Assembly: GCF_014641555.1 (NCBI RefSeq)
Contig: NZ_BMHY01000012.1
Coordinates: 82,989-131,005, forward strand
Direction: 5' to 3'
DNA: 48,017 bases
From: Paenibacillus radicis (ex Gao et al. 2016)
Lineage (GTDB): Bacteria > Bacillota > Bacilli > Paenibacillales > Paenibacillaceae
The notes under the pieces are model-generated. The model had not been told where the DNA came from. It did no database searches and saw nothing but the letters and a program-made list of their open reading frames with translations. This document shows positions 33,826 through 41,386 of the stretch, one piece after another (position 1 is the first letter of the stretch; the number at the start of each line of letters is the position of its first letter). The translations under genes were made by a program, and so were the position numbers.

Positions 33826-33865
33826 AAGAAATGGCTCTCCTTTGGTGATCCATTTTTTTCATTTT
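33825..33865 (+). terminator. Riboswitch-controlled terminator
   Basis: GAAGAAATGG (33825-33834) can pair with CCATTTTTTT (33850-33859), giving a hairpin that ends in Ts. Its 5' strand abuts the aptamer tail, as in preQ1 transcription-terminating switches. Confidence 0.6.
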
Positions 33866-33926
33866 ATGGACAAAATCAGTATCGTTCGGGGAATCTCTCT
33901 CTCAACAAAAGGGAGGAGATCAAGAA

Positions 33927-34586
33927 ATGAAACAAGGAAAAGCAATCGTCGTTTTTAGCGGCGGACAAGACAGCACGACCTGCCTGTTCTGGGCGCTGGA
34001 GAGGTATGAGGAAGTGCAGGCGGTGACGTTCAATTACGGACAGCGGCACGCGCTGGAGCTTGAATGCGCCGCGGCCATCGCTGCGGAGCTAGGGGTGCAG
34101 CATCATGTGCTGGACATGTCGCTCTTGAATCAGCTTGCGCCAAATGCGCTTACGAGAGCGGATATCGCAATCGAGGAGCAGGAAAACGGAGTACCTACGA
34201 CGTCCGTAGACGGACGTAATCTATTGTTCCTTAGCTTTGCGGCGGTGCTGGCGAAGCAGATTGGGGCAAAATCAATCATAACGGGTGTATGCGAGACGGA
34301 TTTTAGCGGTTACCCGGATTGCCGGGACGTATTTATTAAATCGTTAAATGTAACGTTGAATTTGTCGATGGATTATCCGTTTGTTATTGAGACGCCATTA
34401 ATGTGGCTGGATAAAGCAGAAACGTGGGAGTTGGCCGATAAGCTTGGCGCCTTTGAGTTCGTACGCGGGAAGACACTGACCTGCTACAACGGCGTTATAG
34501 CTGACGGCTGCGGAGAATGTCCCGCTTGCAAGCTGCGGCGCCAAGGGCTGGAGCGTTATCTCGCGAAAGCAGGTGCTGCAGAATGA
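33927..34586 (+). CDS. queC: 7-cyano-7-deazaguanine synthase QueC
   Basis: Converts 7-carboxy-7-deazaguanine to preQ0 with ATP and ammonia, in queuosine tRNA modification. 219 aa. It has the PP-loop SGGQDS (11-16) and four zinc cysteines, Cys186, Cys195, Cys198 and Cys201 (CGECPAC). GGGAGGAG precedes the ATG. First gene of the riboswitch-controlled queCDEF operon; its stop overlaps the queD start (ATGA). Confidence 0.97.
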   Translation: MKQGKAIVVFSGGQDSTTCLFWALERYEEVQAVTFNYGQRHALELECAAAIAAELGVQHHVLDMSLLNQLAPNALTRADIAIEEQENGVPTTSVDGRNLLFLSFAAVLAKQIGAKSIITGVCETDFSGYPDCRDVFIKSLNVTLNLSMDYPFVIETPLMWLDKAETWELADKLGAFEFVRGKTLTCYNGVIADGCGECPACKLRRQGLERYLAKAGAAE

Positions 34587-35047
34587 TGCAGCAGATTTAT
34601 CCGCAAACACCGCATCCCTACCAATATGAACTAAACAAAGATTTGCACTTTGCGGCTGCCCACTTTATTCCGACCGAGGAAGCGGGCAAATGCGCACGCG
34701 TGCATGGACATACGTATTTCACCAATGTGACGATAGCTGGAGATATGCTCGACAGCTCTGGCTTTCTCGTCAATTTTTCAGCGATTAAGAAACTTATCCA
34801 CGACCGGTTCGATCATGGCATATTGAATGATCATGCCGACTTGTTCGGCGTATCGAGGTCTGAGAATGGGAACGCCGGCGAAGCCGATTATCCGACGACG
34901 GAAGTAGTGGCCCGGACGATCTGCGAGCTGGTTCAAGCTTATTTGGACAAAACAGCCAACAAGCCGGTCTGCATCCAAGTGTATTTACGCGAGACGCCGT
35001 CAAGCTATGTCGTCTATCGTCCCAGGAGGGCGGCAGCGAATGGGTGA
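34583..35047 (+). CDS. queD: 6-carboxy-5,6,7,8-tetrahydropterin synthase QueD
   Basis: Makes 6-carboxytetrahydropterin from 7,8-dihydroneopterin triphosphate, the step before QueE. 154 aa. It has zinc ligands His27, His41 and His43 (HFAAAHF, VHGHTY) and catalytic Cys37 (KCARVHGH). ATG 34583 overlaps the queC stop by 4 bp; ATG 34586 is equally possible. It overlaps queE by 8 bp. Confidence 0.95.
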   Translation: MMQQIYPQTPHPYQYELNKDLHFAAAHFIPTEEAGKCARVHGHTYFTNVTIAGDMLDSSGFLVNFSAIKKLIHDRFDHGILNDHADLFGVSRSENGNAGEADYPTTEVVARTICELVQAYLDKTANKPVCIQVYLRETPSSYVVYRPRRAAANG

Positions 35048-35768
35048 GAAACGGATACCTGTCATGGAAATATTCGGCCCGACCGTACAGGGTGAAGGAA
35101 TGGTCATCGGGCAAAAGACGATGTTTGTCCGTACGGCCGGCTGCGACTATTCATGCTCGTGGTGCGATTCTGCTTTTACATGGGATGGTTCGGGCAAGGA
35201 TTCGATTCGGATGTTGACAGCCCGGGAGACGCTGGCTGAGCTGCGAGAGATTGGCGGAGAAGCTTTCTCGCATGTAACGCTGTCGGGCGGAAACCCGGCG
35301 CTGCTTCCGTCTATGGGGGAGCTAGTTGATCTGCTTCATGCAGAGGGCATGCGTGTAGCAGTAGAGACGCAAGGAAGCCGCTGGCAGCCATGGCTGCTCA
35401 ATATTGATGATGTAACGCTTTCCCCTAAGCCGCCAAGCTCTGGTATGGCGACCGACTGGAGTGCGCTAGACGATCTTGTTGGCAAGCTCGAGGAGAACGG
35501 GAGCGCGTTTAGCTTGAAAGTGGTTATTTTCAACCGGGAAGATTTGCAATATGCAGTGGACGTTCACCGCCGCTATCCGTCGGTACCGTTCTATGTGCAA
35601 TCGGGTAATGACGACTTGATCGAGACAGACAACGGCATTATGCTCCGCAAGCTGCTCGCCCGCTATGAATGGCTGGTCGGCGAAGTGATGCAAAGCGAGG
35701 AACTACAGGCGGTCCGGGTGCTGCCTCAGCTTCACGCATGGGTTTGGGGCAATAAACGGGGCGTTTGA
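35040..35768 (+). CDS. queE: 7-carboxy-7-deazaguanine synthase QueE
   Basis: Radical SAM enzyme that contracts the pterin ring to 7-carboxy-7-deazaguanine. 242 aa. The [4Fe-4S] motif is CDYSCSWC with Cys35, Cys39 and Cys42, followed by the TLSGGNPAL glycine-rich SAM motif. MEIFGPTVQGEG is the usual QueE N-terminus. ATG 35040 has AGGAGGG 9 bp upstream and overlaps queD by 8 bp. Confidence 0.96.
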   Translation: MGEKRIPVMEIFGPTVQGEGMVIGQKTMFVRTAGCDYSCSWCDSAFTWDGSGKDSIRMLTARETLAELREIGGEAFSHVTLSGGNPALLPSMGELVDLLHAEGMRVAVETQGSRWQPWLLNIDDVTLSPKPPSSGMATDWSALDDLVGKLEENGSAFSLKVVIFNREDLQYAVDVHRRYPSVPFYVQSGNDDLIETDNGIMLRKLLARYEWLVGEVMQSEELQAVRVLPQLHAWVWGNKRGV

Positions 35769-35801
35769 CAATCGCTTATTAGAAGAGAGGAGCTTTACCA
35801 T

Positions 35802-36299
35802 ATGACAGGAAGAGAAGAAGAGGAATTGCAAGGCATTAGTTTGTTAGGTAATCAAGGGACGAAATATCCTTCACAGTATACGCCATCCATTCTGGAGGCA
35901 TTTGATAATAAGCATCCGTATCGCGATTATTTCGTCAAATTCAATTGTCCGGAGTTTACGAGTCTATGCCCGATGACGGGACAGCCGGATTTTGCTACTA
36001 TCTATATTTCCTATATTCCGGATATCCGGATGGTGGAAAGCAAATCTCTTAAATTGTATTTATTCAGTTTCCGCAATCATGGAGACTTTCACGAGGACTG
36101 TGTCAATATTATAATGAATGATTTGATTGAGCTGATGCAGCCGAGATATATCGAGGTGTGGGGTAAATTTACGCCGCGCGGCGGCATCTCAATCGATCCA
36201 TATTGCAACTATGGCAAGCCGGGAACCAAATTCGAGCAAATGGCCGAACAGCGATTGTTCAACCATGATCTCTATCCCGAGAAGGTAGATAACAGATAG
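35802..36299 (+). CDS. queF: NADPH-dependent 7-cyano-7-deazaguanine reductase QueF
   Basis: Reduces preQ0 to preQ1, the ligand sensed by the upstream riboswitch. 165 aa, the short unimodular QueF type. Catalytic Cys56 (SLCPMTGQPD) and Asp63 are present, as is the QueF signature ESKSLKLY (79-86). GAGAGGAGC precedes the ATG. Last gene of queCDEF, so the operon makes its own feedback ligand. Confidence 0.97.
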   Translation: MTGREEEELQGISLLGNQGTKYPSQYTPSILEAFDNKHPYRDYFVKFNCPEFTSLCPMTGQPDFATIYISYIPDIRMVESKSLKLYLFSFRNHGDFHEDCVNIIMNDLIELMQPRYIEVWGKFTPRGGISIDPYCNYGKPGTKFEQMAEQRLFNHDLYPEKVDNR

Positions 36300-36398
36300 A
36301 AAGCTGGTAGGAACAACTGTCTCGCAAGGCATTAACACAAGCAATGCATGGCCTCTCTCCGTATACTATATTAGACCAATTGGAAAGGAGCCTACCAA

Positions 36399-36707
36399 AT
36401 GTCTTGTCGTCCTTGCGATCCGTTTTGCCCTACCGTTCGGGTGTATGATCCCCCTGTAACCGTGTATAATGATGTCTTTCATCCGCAAATCGTCGAAGTT
36501 GTTCATCGCGTTAATGTCGTGAACCGTCATCATTGTGTTCCGTGCGAGAAACATCTCTATGAGTATTGCTATCATAATGAAGAAGTTTCGAACGAGGGAG
36601 AGCACAATAATCATCACCGCAGCCGCAGTAATCGCAGCAGAAGCAGATATGCCGGCGTTTCGAAAGTGAAAGCAGCTGCTAAAAATAAAAATAAGAAAAA
36701 GAAATAA
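36399..36707 (+). CDS. CotD-like spore coat protein
   Basis: 102-aa protein rich in Cys, His, Tyr and Asn, with a basic His/Ser/Arg then Lys-rich C-terminus. The N-terminal part (PTVRVYDPPVTVYNDVFHPQ, then VVNRHHC) resembles Paenibacillus coat proteins annotated as CotD-like. B. subtilis CotD is a His-rich inner coat protein. AAAGGAG precedes the ATG, and a strong terminator follows. A sporulation sigma promoter was not convincingly found. Assignment is by composition and short matches, so moderate. Confidence 0.65.
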   Translation: MSCRPCDPFCPTVRVYDPPVTVYNDVFHPQIVEVVHRVNVVNRHHCVPCEKHLYEYCYHNEEVSNEGEHNNHHRSRSNRSRSRYAGVSKVKAAAKNKNKKKK

Positions 36708-36738
36708 TTTTCGCTTAGTATAAAACGAAATGGGAGAC

Positions 36739-36779
36739 ACCCGTCGCACTCGGCAACGAGCTGGCGACGGGTTTTTTTT
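36739..36779 (+). terminator. Terminator of the coat protein gene
   Basis: A nine-bp stem ACCCGTCGC/GCGACGGGT encloses a small CTCG-GCAA-CGAG hairpin and is followed by eight Ts. Confidence 0.9.
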
Positions 36780-36805
36780 GCGCTAAGAACGGACTGGTCA
36801 GTTCC

Positions 36806-36892
36806 TTAATGATTGTTGCCGGATGCGTTTCCTTTTTTGTCGGACGATTTGGTCGTCGTGTTTTTGTTTCCGTGGCCTTGTTGTTTCGCCAT
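36806..36892 (-). CDS. 28-residue hypothetical protein
   Basis: Small hydrophilic protein, MAKQQGHGNKNTTTKSSD followed by ten residues rich in Lys, Gly and Asn and ending in His. On the minus strand AAAGGCGGTG lies about 7 bp before the ATG, a good ribosome site. No family was recognised. It lies between a coat protein gene and phoX in a spacer that otherwise has no gene. The composition recalls tiny sporulation-associated proteins, but this is only an impression. A real gene is likely but not certain. Confidence 0.5.
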   Translation of the reverse strand: MAKQQGHGNKNTTTKSSDKKGNASGNNH

Positions 36893-36967
36893 AGAGATTC
36901 ACCGCCTTTCTTTATGGAATGATATTTCTAGTTCAGTTTGTGTTACCGGTGAGAAATTTAGACAAAA

Positions 36968-37018
36968 AAAGCCGCAGCTTCATTACTCGCGTTGTACGCG
37001 GGATGAAACTGCGGCTTT
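36968..37018 (-). terminator. Terminator of the PhoX-like gene
   Basis: On the minus strand AAAGCCGCAG...CTGCGGCTTT (10 bp), with an inner CGCG-TACAA-CGCG region, runs into a T tract. Confidence 0.85.
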
Positions 37019-37035
37019 GCATATGTTGAAAGTTA

Positions 37036-38502
37036 TTACGCTTTGCGGATGGCGACAACGCCCTTGCCCGCAATCGAGGCGAACAGGGTGCCGTCTGGTC
37101 CAAATGCGGGAGCGGATAGCGCACCCTTAACCGGGGCAATAGCGAATGGCTCAGCTTTAGCGAATGATGCTCCGGAAGCGGTCAGGACGTACAGACCGTT
37201 GTTGCCAAAAGGTGCATAAGCGCCGTTATTGAGGCGTTCCGCCGGCATGCGCGACGAGAGCCACAGGCGGCCGGCCGAGTCGAAGGCGACACCGTCCGGT
37301 GAGCTGAAGCCTGCTTGGCGGCCACCGGCTACAGTTAAATCGGATTCAAACGTGTCTGCTCCGGCATCATGCCCGGATTCGACAAGCCTGAGAACTGTAC
37401 CAAAGCCGTTTCCGGAAGCAGCACTGCCGGTCTGGGAGATAAATACCGATCCGTCAGCTGGATGGATGGCAATCCCGGCGGATTGATCGAGCGCGGTCGC
37501 ACCGAGCACAAGAGCGGTTTCTTGCGCATAGGCGAGCACGTCGGCTTCGCTTTGTAGTGCCTTCAGCAAGTCCTCGCGCAGCGGGTCAACGCCGATTGGC
37601 ATGCGGAAAGCGGGATTCGACAGCTTGGCCCGCGCTGATTTGGCGGTTAAGGGGATCCAGCGTCCGCCGCTAAGGTCGGCTGCGTAGAGCTGTCCTTCCT
37701 CGAGCAGTGCCGAATTTCCTTTGCCTAGCAAAGGATCATATTTGCCATTGCTAATGTACTTGAACAGTGCGCGGTCGCTTCCCATATACACGGCAACTCT
37801 GCGGTCGCGTGTCAACGCGATCGCCGCATCGCCGTGGTCGAAACGACCGAGCGACGTATGCTTGCGTGTGGAAAATAACGAGTCGTTCGGGTCAGCTTCA
37901 GCCATCCAACCTACGGACAGCGGATTCAAGCCCGCTTTAGCAGCACCCGCATCAAGTGTGCGTTCACCCGCGAGTACAGTACCCCATGGCGTGCGTCCGC
38001 CGGAACCGTTGCTCCACAGTCCTTGCGCGACAGTTGCATTATGTATAGCCTTTGAGCCTTTGGCGGGACCAGTTAGGGCGATACGGTCGAGCGTGCTGAT
38101 GCGTTTAGACTCAGAAACGGTCCATGCGCTTGAATCGTCAAGTCGCGTAATCTTGTAGATCGTTGCGCCCCTGCTTTGAACGGCTGCATCGTCCGTATGG
38201 GCAACCCATAGCGTACCTTCGTTCCCGGTTTGTCCCGGCCAGTAGCTGATATAACGTCCGCCTGATTCAGTCCCCGCAGCAAGCCAGTCCGCCTTATAGC
38301 CATTTGCGATAGACAGTTGATCGGCAGACGTAATTTGCAAAGCGGGGAACGGCAGCGCAGAAGGCGCCGAAAGCTTGGCCGAAGCCGCTTCGGCTTTGCC
38401 GATCAGCGGATCAAGACCGGTTGCGGATACCGCAAGCGCTGCTGCCCCGGAACCGAGAAAAGCGAGAAAGGAGCGTCGTGACACTTCTTTTTTAGATTCC
38501 AT
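37036..38502 (-). CDS. PhoX-family alkaline phosphatase, Tat-exported
   Basis: Predicted extracytoplasmic phosphatase of the PhoX (DUF839) family, 488 aa, that releases phosphate from organic esters. The N-terminus has a twin-arginine motif SRRSFL (residues 8-13), a hydrophobic stretch and a probable AEA|A cleavage near 38. The family segment TPWGTVLAGE (about 160-170) contains a metal-ligand region; later beta-propeller-like repeats (DGSVFIS, DSAGRLWLSS, GPDGTLFASI) fit the family. CGGAGG precedes the ATG. Upstream on its strand TTTACA and TGTTCA (38591-38596 and 38580-38585) are 11 bp apart, a weak candidate PhoP box. Confidence 0.88.
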   Translation of the reverse strand: MESKKEVSRRSFLAFLGSGAAALAVSATGLDPLIGKAEAASAKLSAPSALPFPALQITSADQLSIANGYKADWLAAGTESGGRYISYWPGQTGNEGTLWVAHTDDAAVQSRGATIYKITRLDDSSAWTVSESKRISTLDRIALTGPAKGSKAIHNATVAQGLWSNGSGGRTPWGTVLAGERTLDAGAAKAGLNPLSVGWMAEADPNDSLFSTRKHTSLGRFDHGDAAIALTRDRRVAVYMGSDRALFKYISNGKYDPLLGKGNSALLEEGQLYAADLSGGRWIPLTAKSARAKLSNPAFRMPIGVDPLREDLLKALQSEADVLAYAQETALVLGATALDQSAGIAIHPADGSVFISQTGSAASGNGFGTVLRLVESGHDAGADTFESDLTVAGGRQAGFSSPDGVAFDSAGRLWLSSRMPAERLNNGAYAPFGNNGLYVLTASGASFAKAEPFAIAPVKGALSAPAFGPDGTLFASIAGKGVVAIRKA

Positions 38503-38623
38503 TATTAACCTCCGATATTTAACCGAGTCCTTTTAGAAAAAACCATCTAGCAATAAGATAGCATACTTAAGAGATTCTATGAACATTTTTTGTAAAAAAA
38601 TCGATGCAAAACCGATAGGTTAG

Positions 38624-38638
38624 ATGTACTATGTACAT
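38624..38638. promoter_or_regulatory. Inverted repeat ATGTAC-N3-GTACAT in the phoX/GNAT divergent spacer
   Basis: A perfect 6-bp inverted repeat with a 3-bp centre, between divergent genes. It could be an operator. No -35/-10 pair is clear around it. Confidence 0.35.
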
Positions 38639-38736
38639 ATAGCAAAAAAGCTCGATACAACGGTGTTTATGTCAGTTTTTTAGGTGAAAGAGATACAGGC
38701 GGCCTATTAGGTTTCATCCTAAAAAGGAGGGGAATT

Positions 38737-39222
38737 ATGCATTTGCGTCCGGCAACACTCGAAGACGAACCATTCCGTTACGAGACGTTTGCCGTTACAA
38801 AGCGTGAAGAGATAGCATCCTGGGGATTTGGTGCAAACGAAGCGGAGCAATTGGTGCAATTTCAATACCGGGCTAGGGAGGCATCATACTCGGCTGCATA
38901 TCCCGATGCGAAGTACATGATTGTTTGCGTGGAGGAGCGGCGGGCGGGTGTATTGCGTGTTCATTACGGAGCTAATGCGATCACACTTGTGGACATTGCC
39001 TTAGCAACGGATATGAGGGGCAATGGACTTGGAACGAAAGTCTTGACAGGGCTGCAGGCGGATGCGGCTTCTTTAAGCCAGCCTATTCTTTTGCAGGTGG
39101 ACAATAGTAATATAGCTGCGCGAAGGCTTTACCTTAAGCATGGCTTTGAAGTGAACAAGGCCGAAGAGGTATACACATCTATGAAGTGGATGCCTTCTAC
39201 ACAGCGACAAGCAGCAAAATAG
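38737..39222 (+). CDS. GNAT-family N-acetyltransferase
   Basis: 161-aa acyl-CoA-dependent N-acetyltransferase. The acetyl-CoA site motif A is TDMRGNGLGTKVLTGL (about residues 88-103), followed by NIAARRLYLKHGFE, the usual GNAT motif B. AAAAGGAGGGG precedes the ATG. It lies 30 bp before the DUF6916-like gene and appears to lead the tail-collar gene block. Its substrate is unknown; modification of one of the neighbouring proteins is possible (inference). Confidence 0.9.
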   Translation: MHLRPATLEDEPFRYETFAVTKREEIASWGFGANEAEQLVQFQYRAREASYSAAYPDAKYMIVCVEERRAGVLRVHYGANAITLVDIALATDMRGNGLGTKVLTGLQADAASLSQPILLQVDNSNIAARRLYLKHGFEVNKAEEVYTSMKWMPSTQRQAAK

Positions 39223-39254
39223 CTAGGAAACAGCAGGAAAGGTTGGAAAATGTG

Positions 39255-39551
39255 ATGACGACGGAACCTTCTTTGTCATTTTATAAGGAGGCAGCTGGCA
39301 GCAGTTTTCAAGTGATTGGAACCGAGCCGCCGCTTGAACTAGAGCTTGTTGAAGTAGAAGATAAGGGAATAACGAGCGGCTATGAACAGTTTACACTCTT
39401 ATTTCGAGGACCGCTGCAGCCTTTCATTCCGCAGCAGACGCTGCAGTTGCGGACACAGACAGTGGACGTTGCGATATTTATCGTTCCTGTTGCCCAAGAT
39501 GCGGAAGGCACCCGATACGAAGCGGTGTTCAGCCGCCTGGCGCAGGATTAA
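39255..39551 (+). CDS. Small protein resembling DUF6916 (tail-collar-associated)
   Basis: 98-aa protein with no signal peptide and no TM segment. Its middle and end (GYEQFTLLFRGPLQPFIPQQTL, VDVAIFIVPVAQDAEGTRYEAVF) match what I recall of DUF6916, a family encoded beside phage-tail-collar proteins in many bacteria; a profile search would confirm. Start at ATG 39255 (GTG 39252 is adjacent) with AGGAAAGG upstream. It ends 17 bp before the first collar gene. Function is unknown. Confidence 0.65.
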   Translation: MTTEPSLSFYKEAAGSSFQVIGTEPPLELELVEVEDKGITSGYEQFTLLFRGPLQPFIPQQTLQLRTQTVDVAIFIVPVAQDAEGTRYEAVFSRLAQD

Positions 39552-39568
39552 TATAAAGGAGGATTATC

Positions 39569-40081
39569 ATGTCACAACCATATGTAGGGGAAATCCGGAT
39601 GTTCGGCGGCAATTTTGCCCCTGCTGGCTGGGCGTTTTGCAACGGGCAAGAAATATCGATTTCGGAAAATGACACATTGTTTAATTTGATCGGAACCACG
39701 TACGGCGGGGACGGGACTAATACGTTTAAGCTTCCGGATCTGCAGGGGCGTATTCCTATTCATTTGGGTAACGATGAGCAGAACAGTTATGTAATAGGAC
39801 AATCTGCCGGTGTGGAGAGCACAAATTTAACCGTGCAGCAAATTCCTCGGCATAACCATGGTCTCGCTGCGCGCGCGGAACAAGGAAACACCAGCAATCC
39901 TTCCAATGCGGTACTCGCGATGTCTTCACTAACTCCTTATTCGCAATCGGGAGCGTCGTCAACTGGAAGTATGCATGCCTCGTCAATGGCAGCGGCTGGA
40001 GGAAGCCAGCCGCATAACAATATGCAGCCTTATCTTTGCGTGAACTTTATTATTTCACTGTATGGTGTTTATCCAAGCTAA
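39569..40081 (+). CDS. Phage tail collar-domain protein 1 (microcystin-dependent MdpB-like)
   Basis: 170-aa member of the Tail_Collar family. Family landmarks: GEIRMFGGNFAP, GWAFCNGQ, GTTYGGDG, LPDLQGR and HNNMQPYL near the C-terminus. The N-terminal collar half (about 1-60) is followed by a variable Ser/Gly/Ala-rich middle and a short conserved end. No signal peptide. AAAGGAGG precedes the ATG. First of three tandem paralogues. Such trios occur outside prophages; no other phage tail gene is nearby, so phage origin is only distant. Confidence 0.9.
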   Translation: MSQPYVGEIRMFGGNFAPAGWAFCNGQEISISENDTLFNLIGTTYGGDGTNTFKLPDLQGRIPIHLGNDEQNSYVIGQSAGVESTNLTVQQIPRHNHGLAARAEQGNTSNPSNAVLAMSSLTPYSQSGASSTGSMHASSMAAAGGSQPHNNMQPYLCVNFIISLYGVYPS

Positions 40082-40114
40082 TCTTAACGGACAGATGAAG
40101 GAAGGAGAAGAATA

Positions 40115-40621
40115 ATGGGACAACCATATATGGGTGAAATTAAGCTCTATACATTCAATTTTGTGCCGAGAGGTTGGGCAGCATGCAACGGGCAACTGTT
40201 GGCCATAAATCAAAATCAAGCGTTATACTCCCTCTTAGGAACAACTTATGGAGGAGATGGAGTAACCAATTTCGGTCTGCCTGATTTGCGAGGGAAGGTG
40301 CCGATCCATTTTGGAGCGGGTTTCGTGCAAGGCCAAGCCAGCGGTAAAACTGCACATACGTTAACCCCTCAAGAGCTTCCGCTACATAATCATCCGCTAC
40401 AGGGGAAGGCGACAGCGGCAACTAGCAGCTCGCCGCAAGACGCGGTCTGGGCGGCCCCTGCTGTCAGCGCTTATCATACGGCTGGAAACGGTATCAATGC
40501 GGCGCTTAATGCTGCTGTAACAGACTATGTCGGAGGAAATCAAGCGCATAACAATATGCAACCGTATTTAACTTTGAATTTCTGTATTTGCATCACAGGA
40601 ATATTCCCGTCTAGAGATTAA
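40115..40621 (+). CDS. Phage tail collar-domain protein 2 (MdpB-like)
   Basis: 168-aa paralogue of the previous gene with the same landmarks (GEIKLYTFNFVPRGWAACNGQ split as GEIKLYTF and GWAACNGQ, GTTYGGDG, LPDLRGK, HNNMQPYL). The middle region (about 95-140) diverges strongly from its neighbours, as expected if it is the exposed or specific part. GGAAGGAGAA precedes the ATG. No export signal. Confidence 0.9.
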   Translation: MGQPYMGEIKLYTFNFVPRGWAACNGQLLAINQNQALYSLLGTTYGGDGVTNFGLPDLRGKVPIHFGAGFVQGQASGKTAHTLTPQELPLHNHPLQGKATAATSSSPQDAVWAAPAVSAYHTAGNGINAALNAAVTDYVGGNQAHNNMQPYLTLNFCICITGIFPSRD

Positions 40622-40641
40622 AGGAGGTATTGCAGTCCATT

Positions 40642-41169
40642 ATGTCTGATCAATTTTTAGCAGAAATACGCATTTTTGCCGGTAATTTTCCGCCGAGAGG
40701 CTGGGCGTTTTGTAATGGGCAGTTGCTAGCGATCAGCCAAAACACGGCTTTGTTTTCGCTGCTTGGCACGACTTATGGCGGGGATGGCCGATCGACGTTC
40801 GGGCTTCCCAATCTGCAAGGCCGCGCCCCTATGCATCCGGGACAGGGACCAGGTCTCTCGATGCGTGATTTAGGCGAAAGCGGCGGACAATCAAACGTGA
40901 CACTTCTTCCGAACGAAATGCCTGCTCACAGCCATTCTGTGAAGTACGCTGATTCACTGGAGCCTCAAAGCGCTCCTGCTGGCGCTCTGCCGACTGCAAC
41001 ACACGGCAGGAGAAGCGGAGCGATTTATGGTGCCGGACCGGCAACGCAAAGTATGCATCCGATGGAGGTTCAAGTCGCTGGCGGCGGACAACCGCATAAT
41101 AACATGCAGCCGTATTTAACGTTGAATTTCATCATCGCGCTGCAAGGTATATTTCCGCCACGATCCTAG
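40642..41169 (+). CDS. Phage tail collar-domain protein 3 (MdpB-like)
   Basis: 175-aa third paralogue, with AEIRIFAGNFPP, GWAFCNGQ, GTTYGGDG, LPNLQGR and HNNMQPYL. I chose ATG 40642 because the N-terminus then aligns with the two paralogues, although AAGGAGG is 13 bp away; TTG 40630 is the alternative but only 2 bp from the site. The hairpin repeat region and the giant SLH protein follow. Confidence 0.9.
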   Translation: MSDQFLAEIRIFAGNFPPRGWAFCNGQLLAISQNTALFSLLGTTYGGDGRSTFGLPNLQGRAPMHPGQGPGLSMRDLGESGGQSNVTLLPNEMPAHSHSVKYADSLEPQSAPAGALPTATHGRRSGAIYGAGPATQSMHPMEVQVAGGGQPHNNMQPYLTLNFIIALQGIFPPRS

Positions 41170-41187
41170 TTTTATAGAGTCTATGTT

Positions 41188-41370
41188 TACGAGTAGTTTG
41201 CTTCGCAAAACTAGGTTTATGCTTACGAAGTTAAGTTTTGCTTCGCAAAACTAAGCGTATGCTTACGAAGCAAGTTTTGCTTCGCAAAACTAGGTTTATG
41301 CTTACGAAGTTAAGTTTTGCTTCGCAAAACTAAGCGTATGCTTACGAAGCAAGTTTTGCTTCGCAAAACT
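41188..41370 (+). repeat. Five tandem 39/40-bp repeats, each with a 19-bp palindrome
   Basis: AGTTTTGCTTCGCAAAACT starts at 41234, 41273, 41313 and 41352; a copy one T shorter starts at 41195. The spacing is 39, 39, 40, 39 bp. Intervening sequences alternate between two forms (AGGTTTATGCTTACGAAGTTA and AAGCGTATGCTTACGAAGCA), so the true period is about 79 bp. The palindromes give 8-bp stems with a 3-nt loop. The last one ends 8 bp before the AGGAGG of the giant SLH gene. Transcribed, this makes a five-hairpin 5' leader. Confidence 0.9.
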
Positions 41371-41386
41371 TTTAGGAGGAAACATA

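Noticed and set aside
36366..36749. 127-codon minus-strand frame
   Set aside because: Antisense to the coat protein gene and its terminator; the hydrophobic start is an A/T-run artefact.
39569..41169. Prophage remnant
   Set aside because: Only collar-domain proteins are present; no capsid, portal, terminase, integrase, holin or attachment sites.
41188..41370. CRISPR array
   Set aside because: Repeats are regularly spaced but the spacers are only two alternating sequences, and the repeat is a full palindrome; no cas genes.
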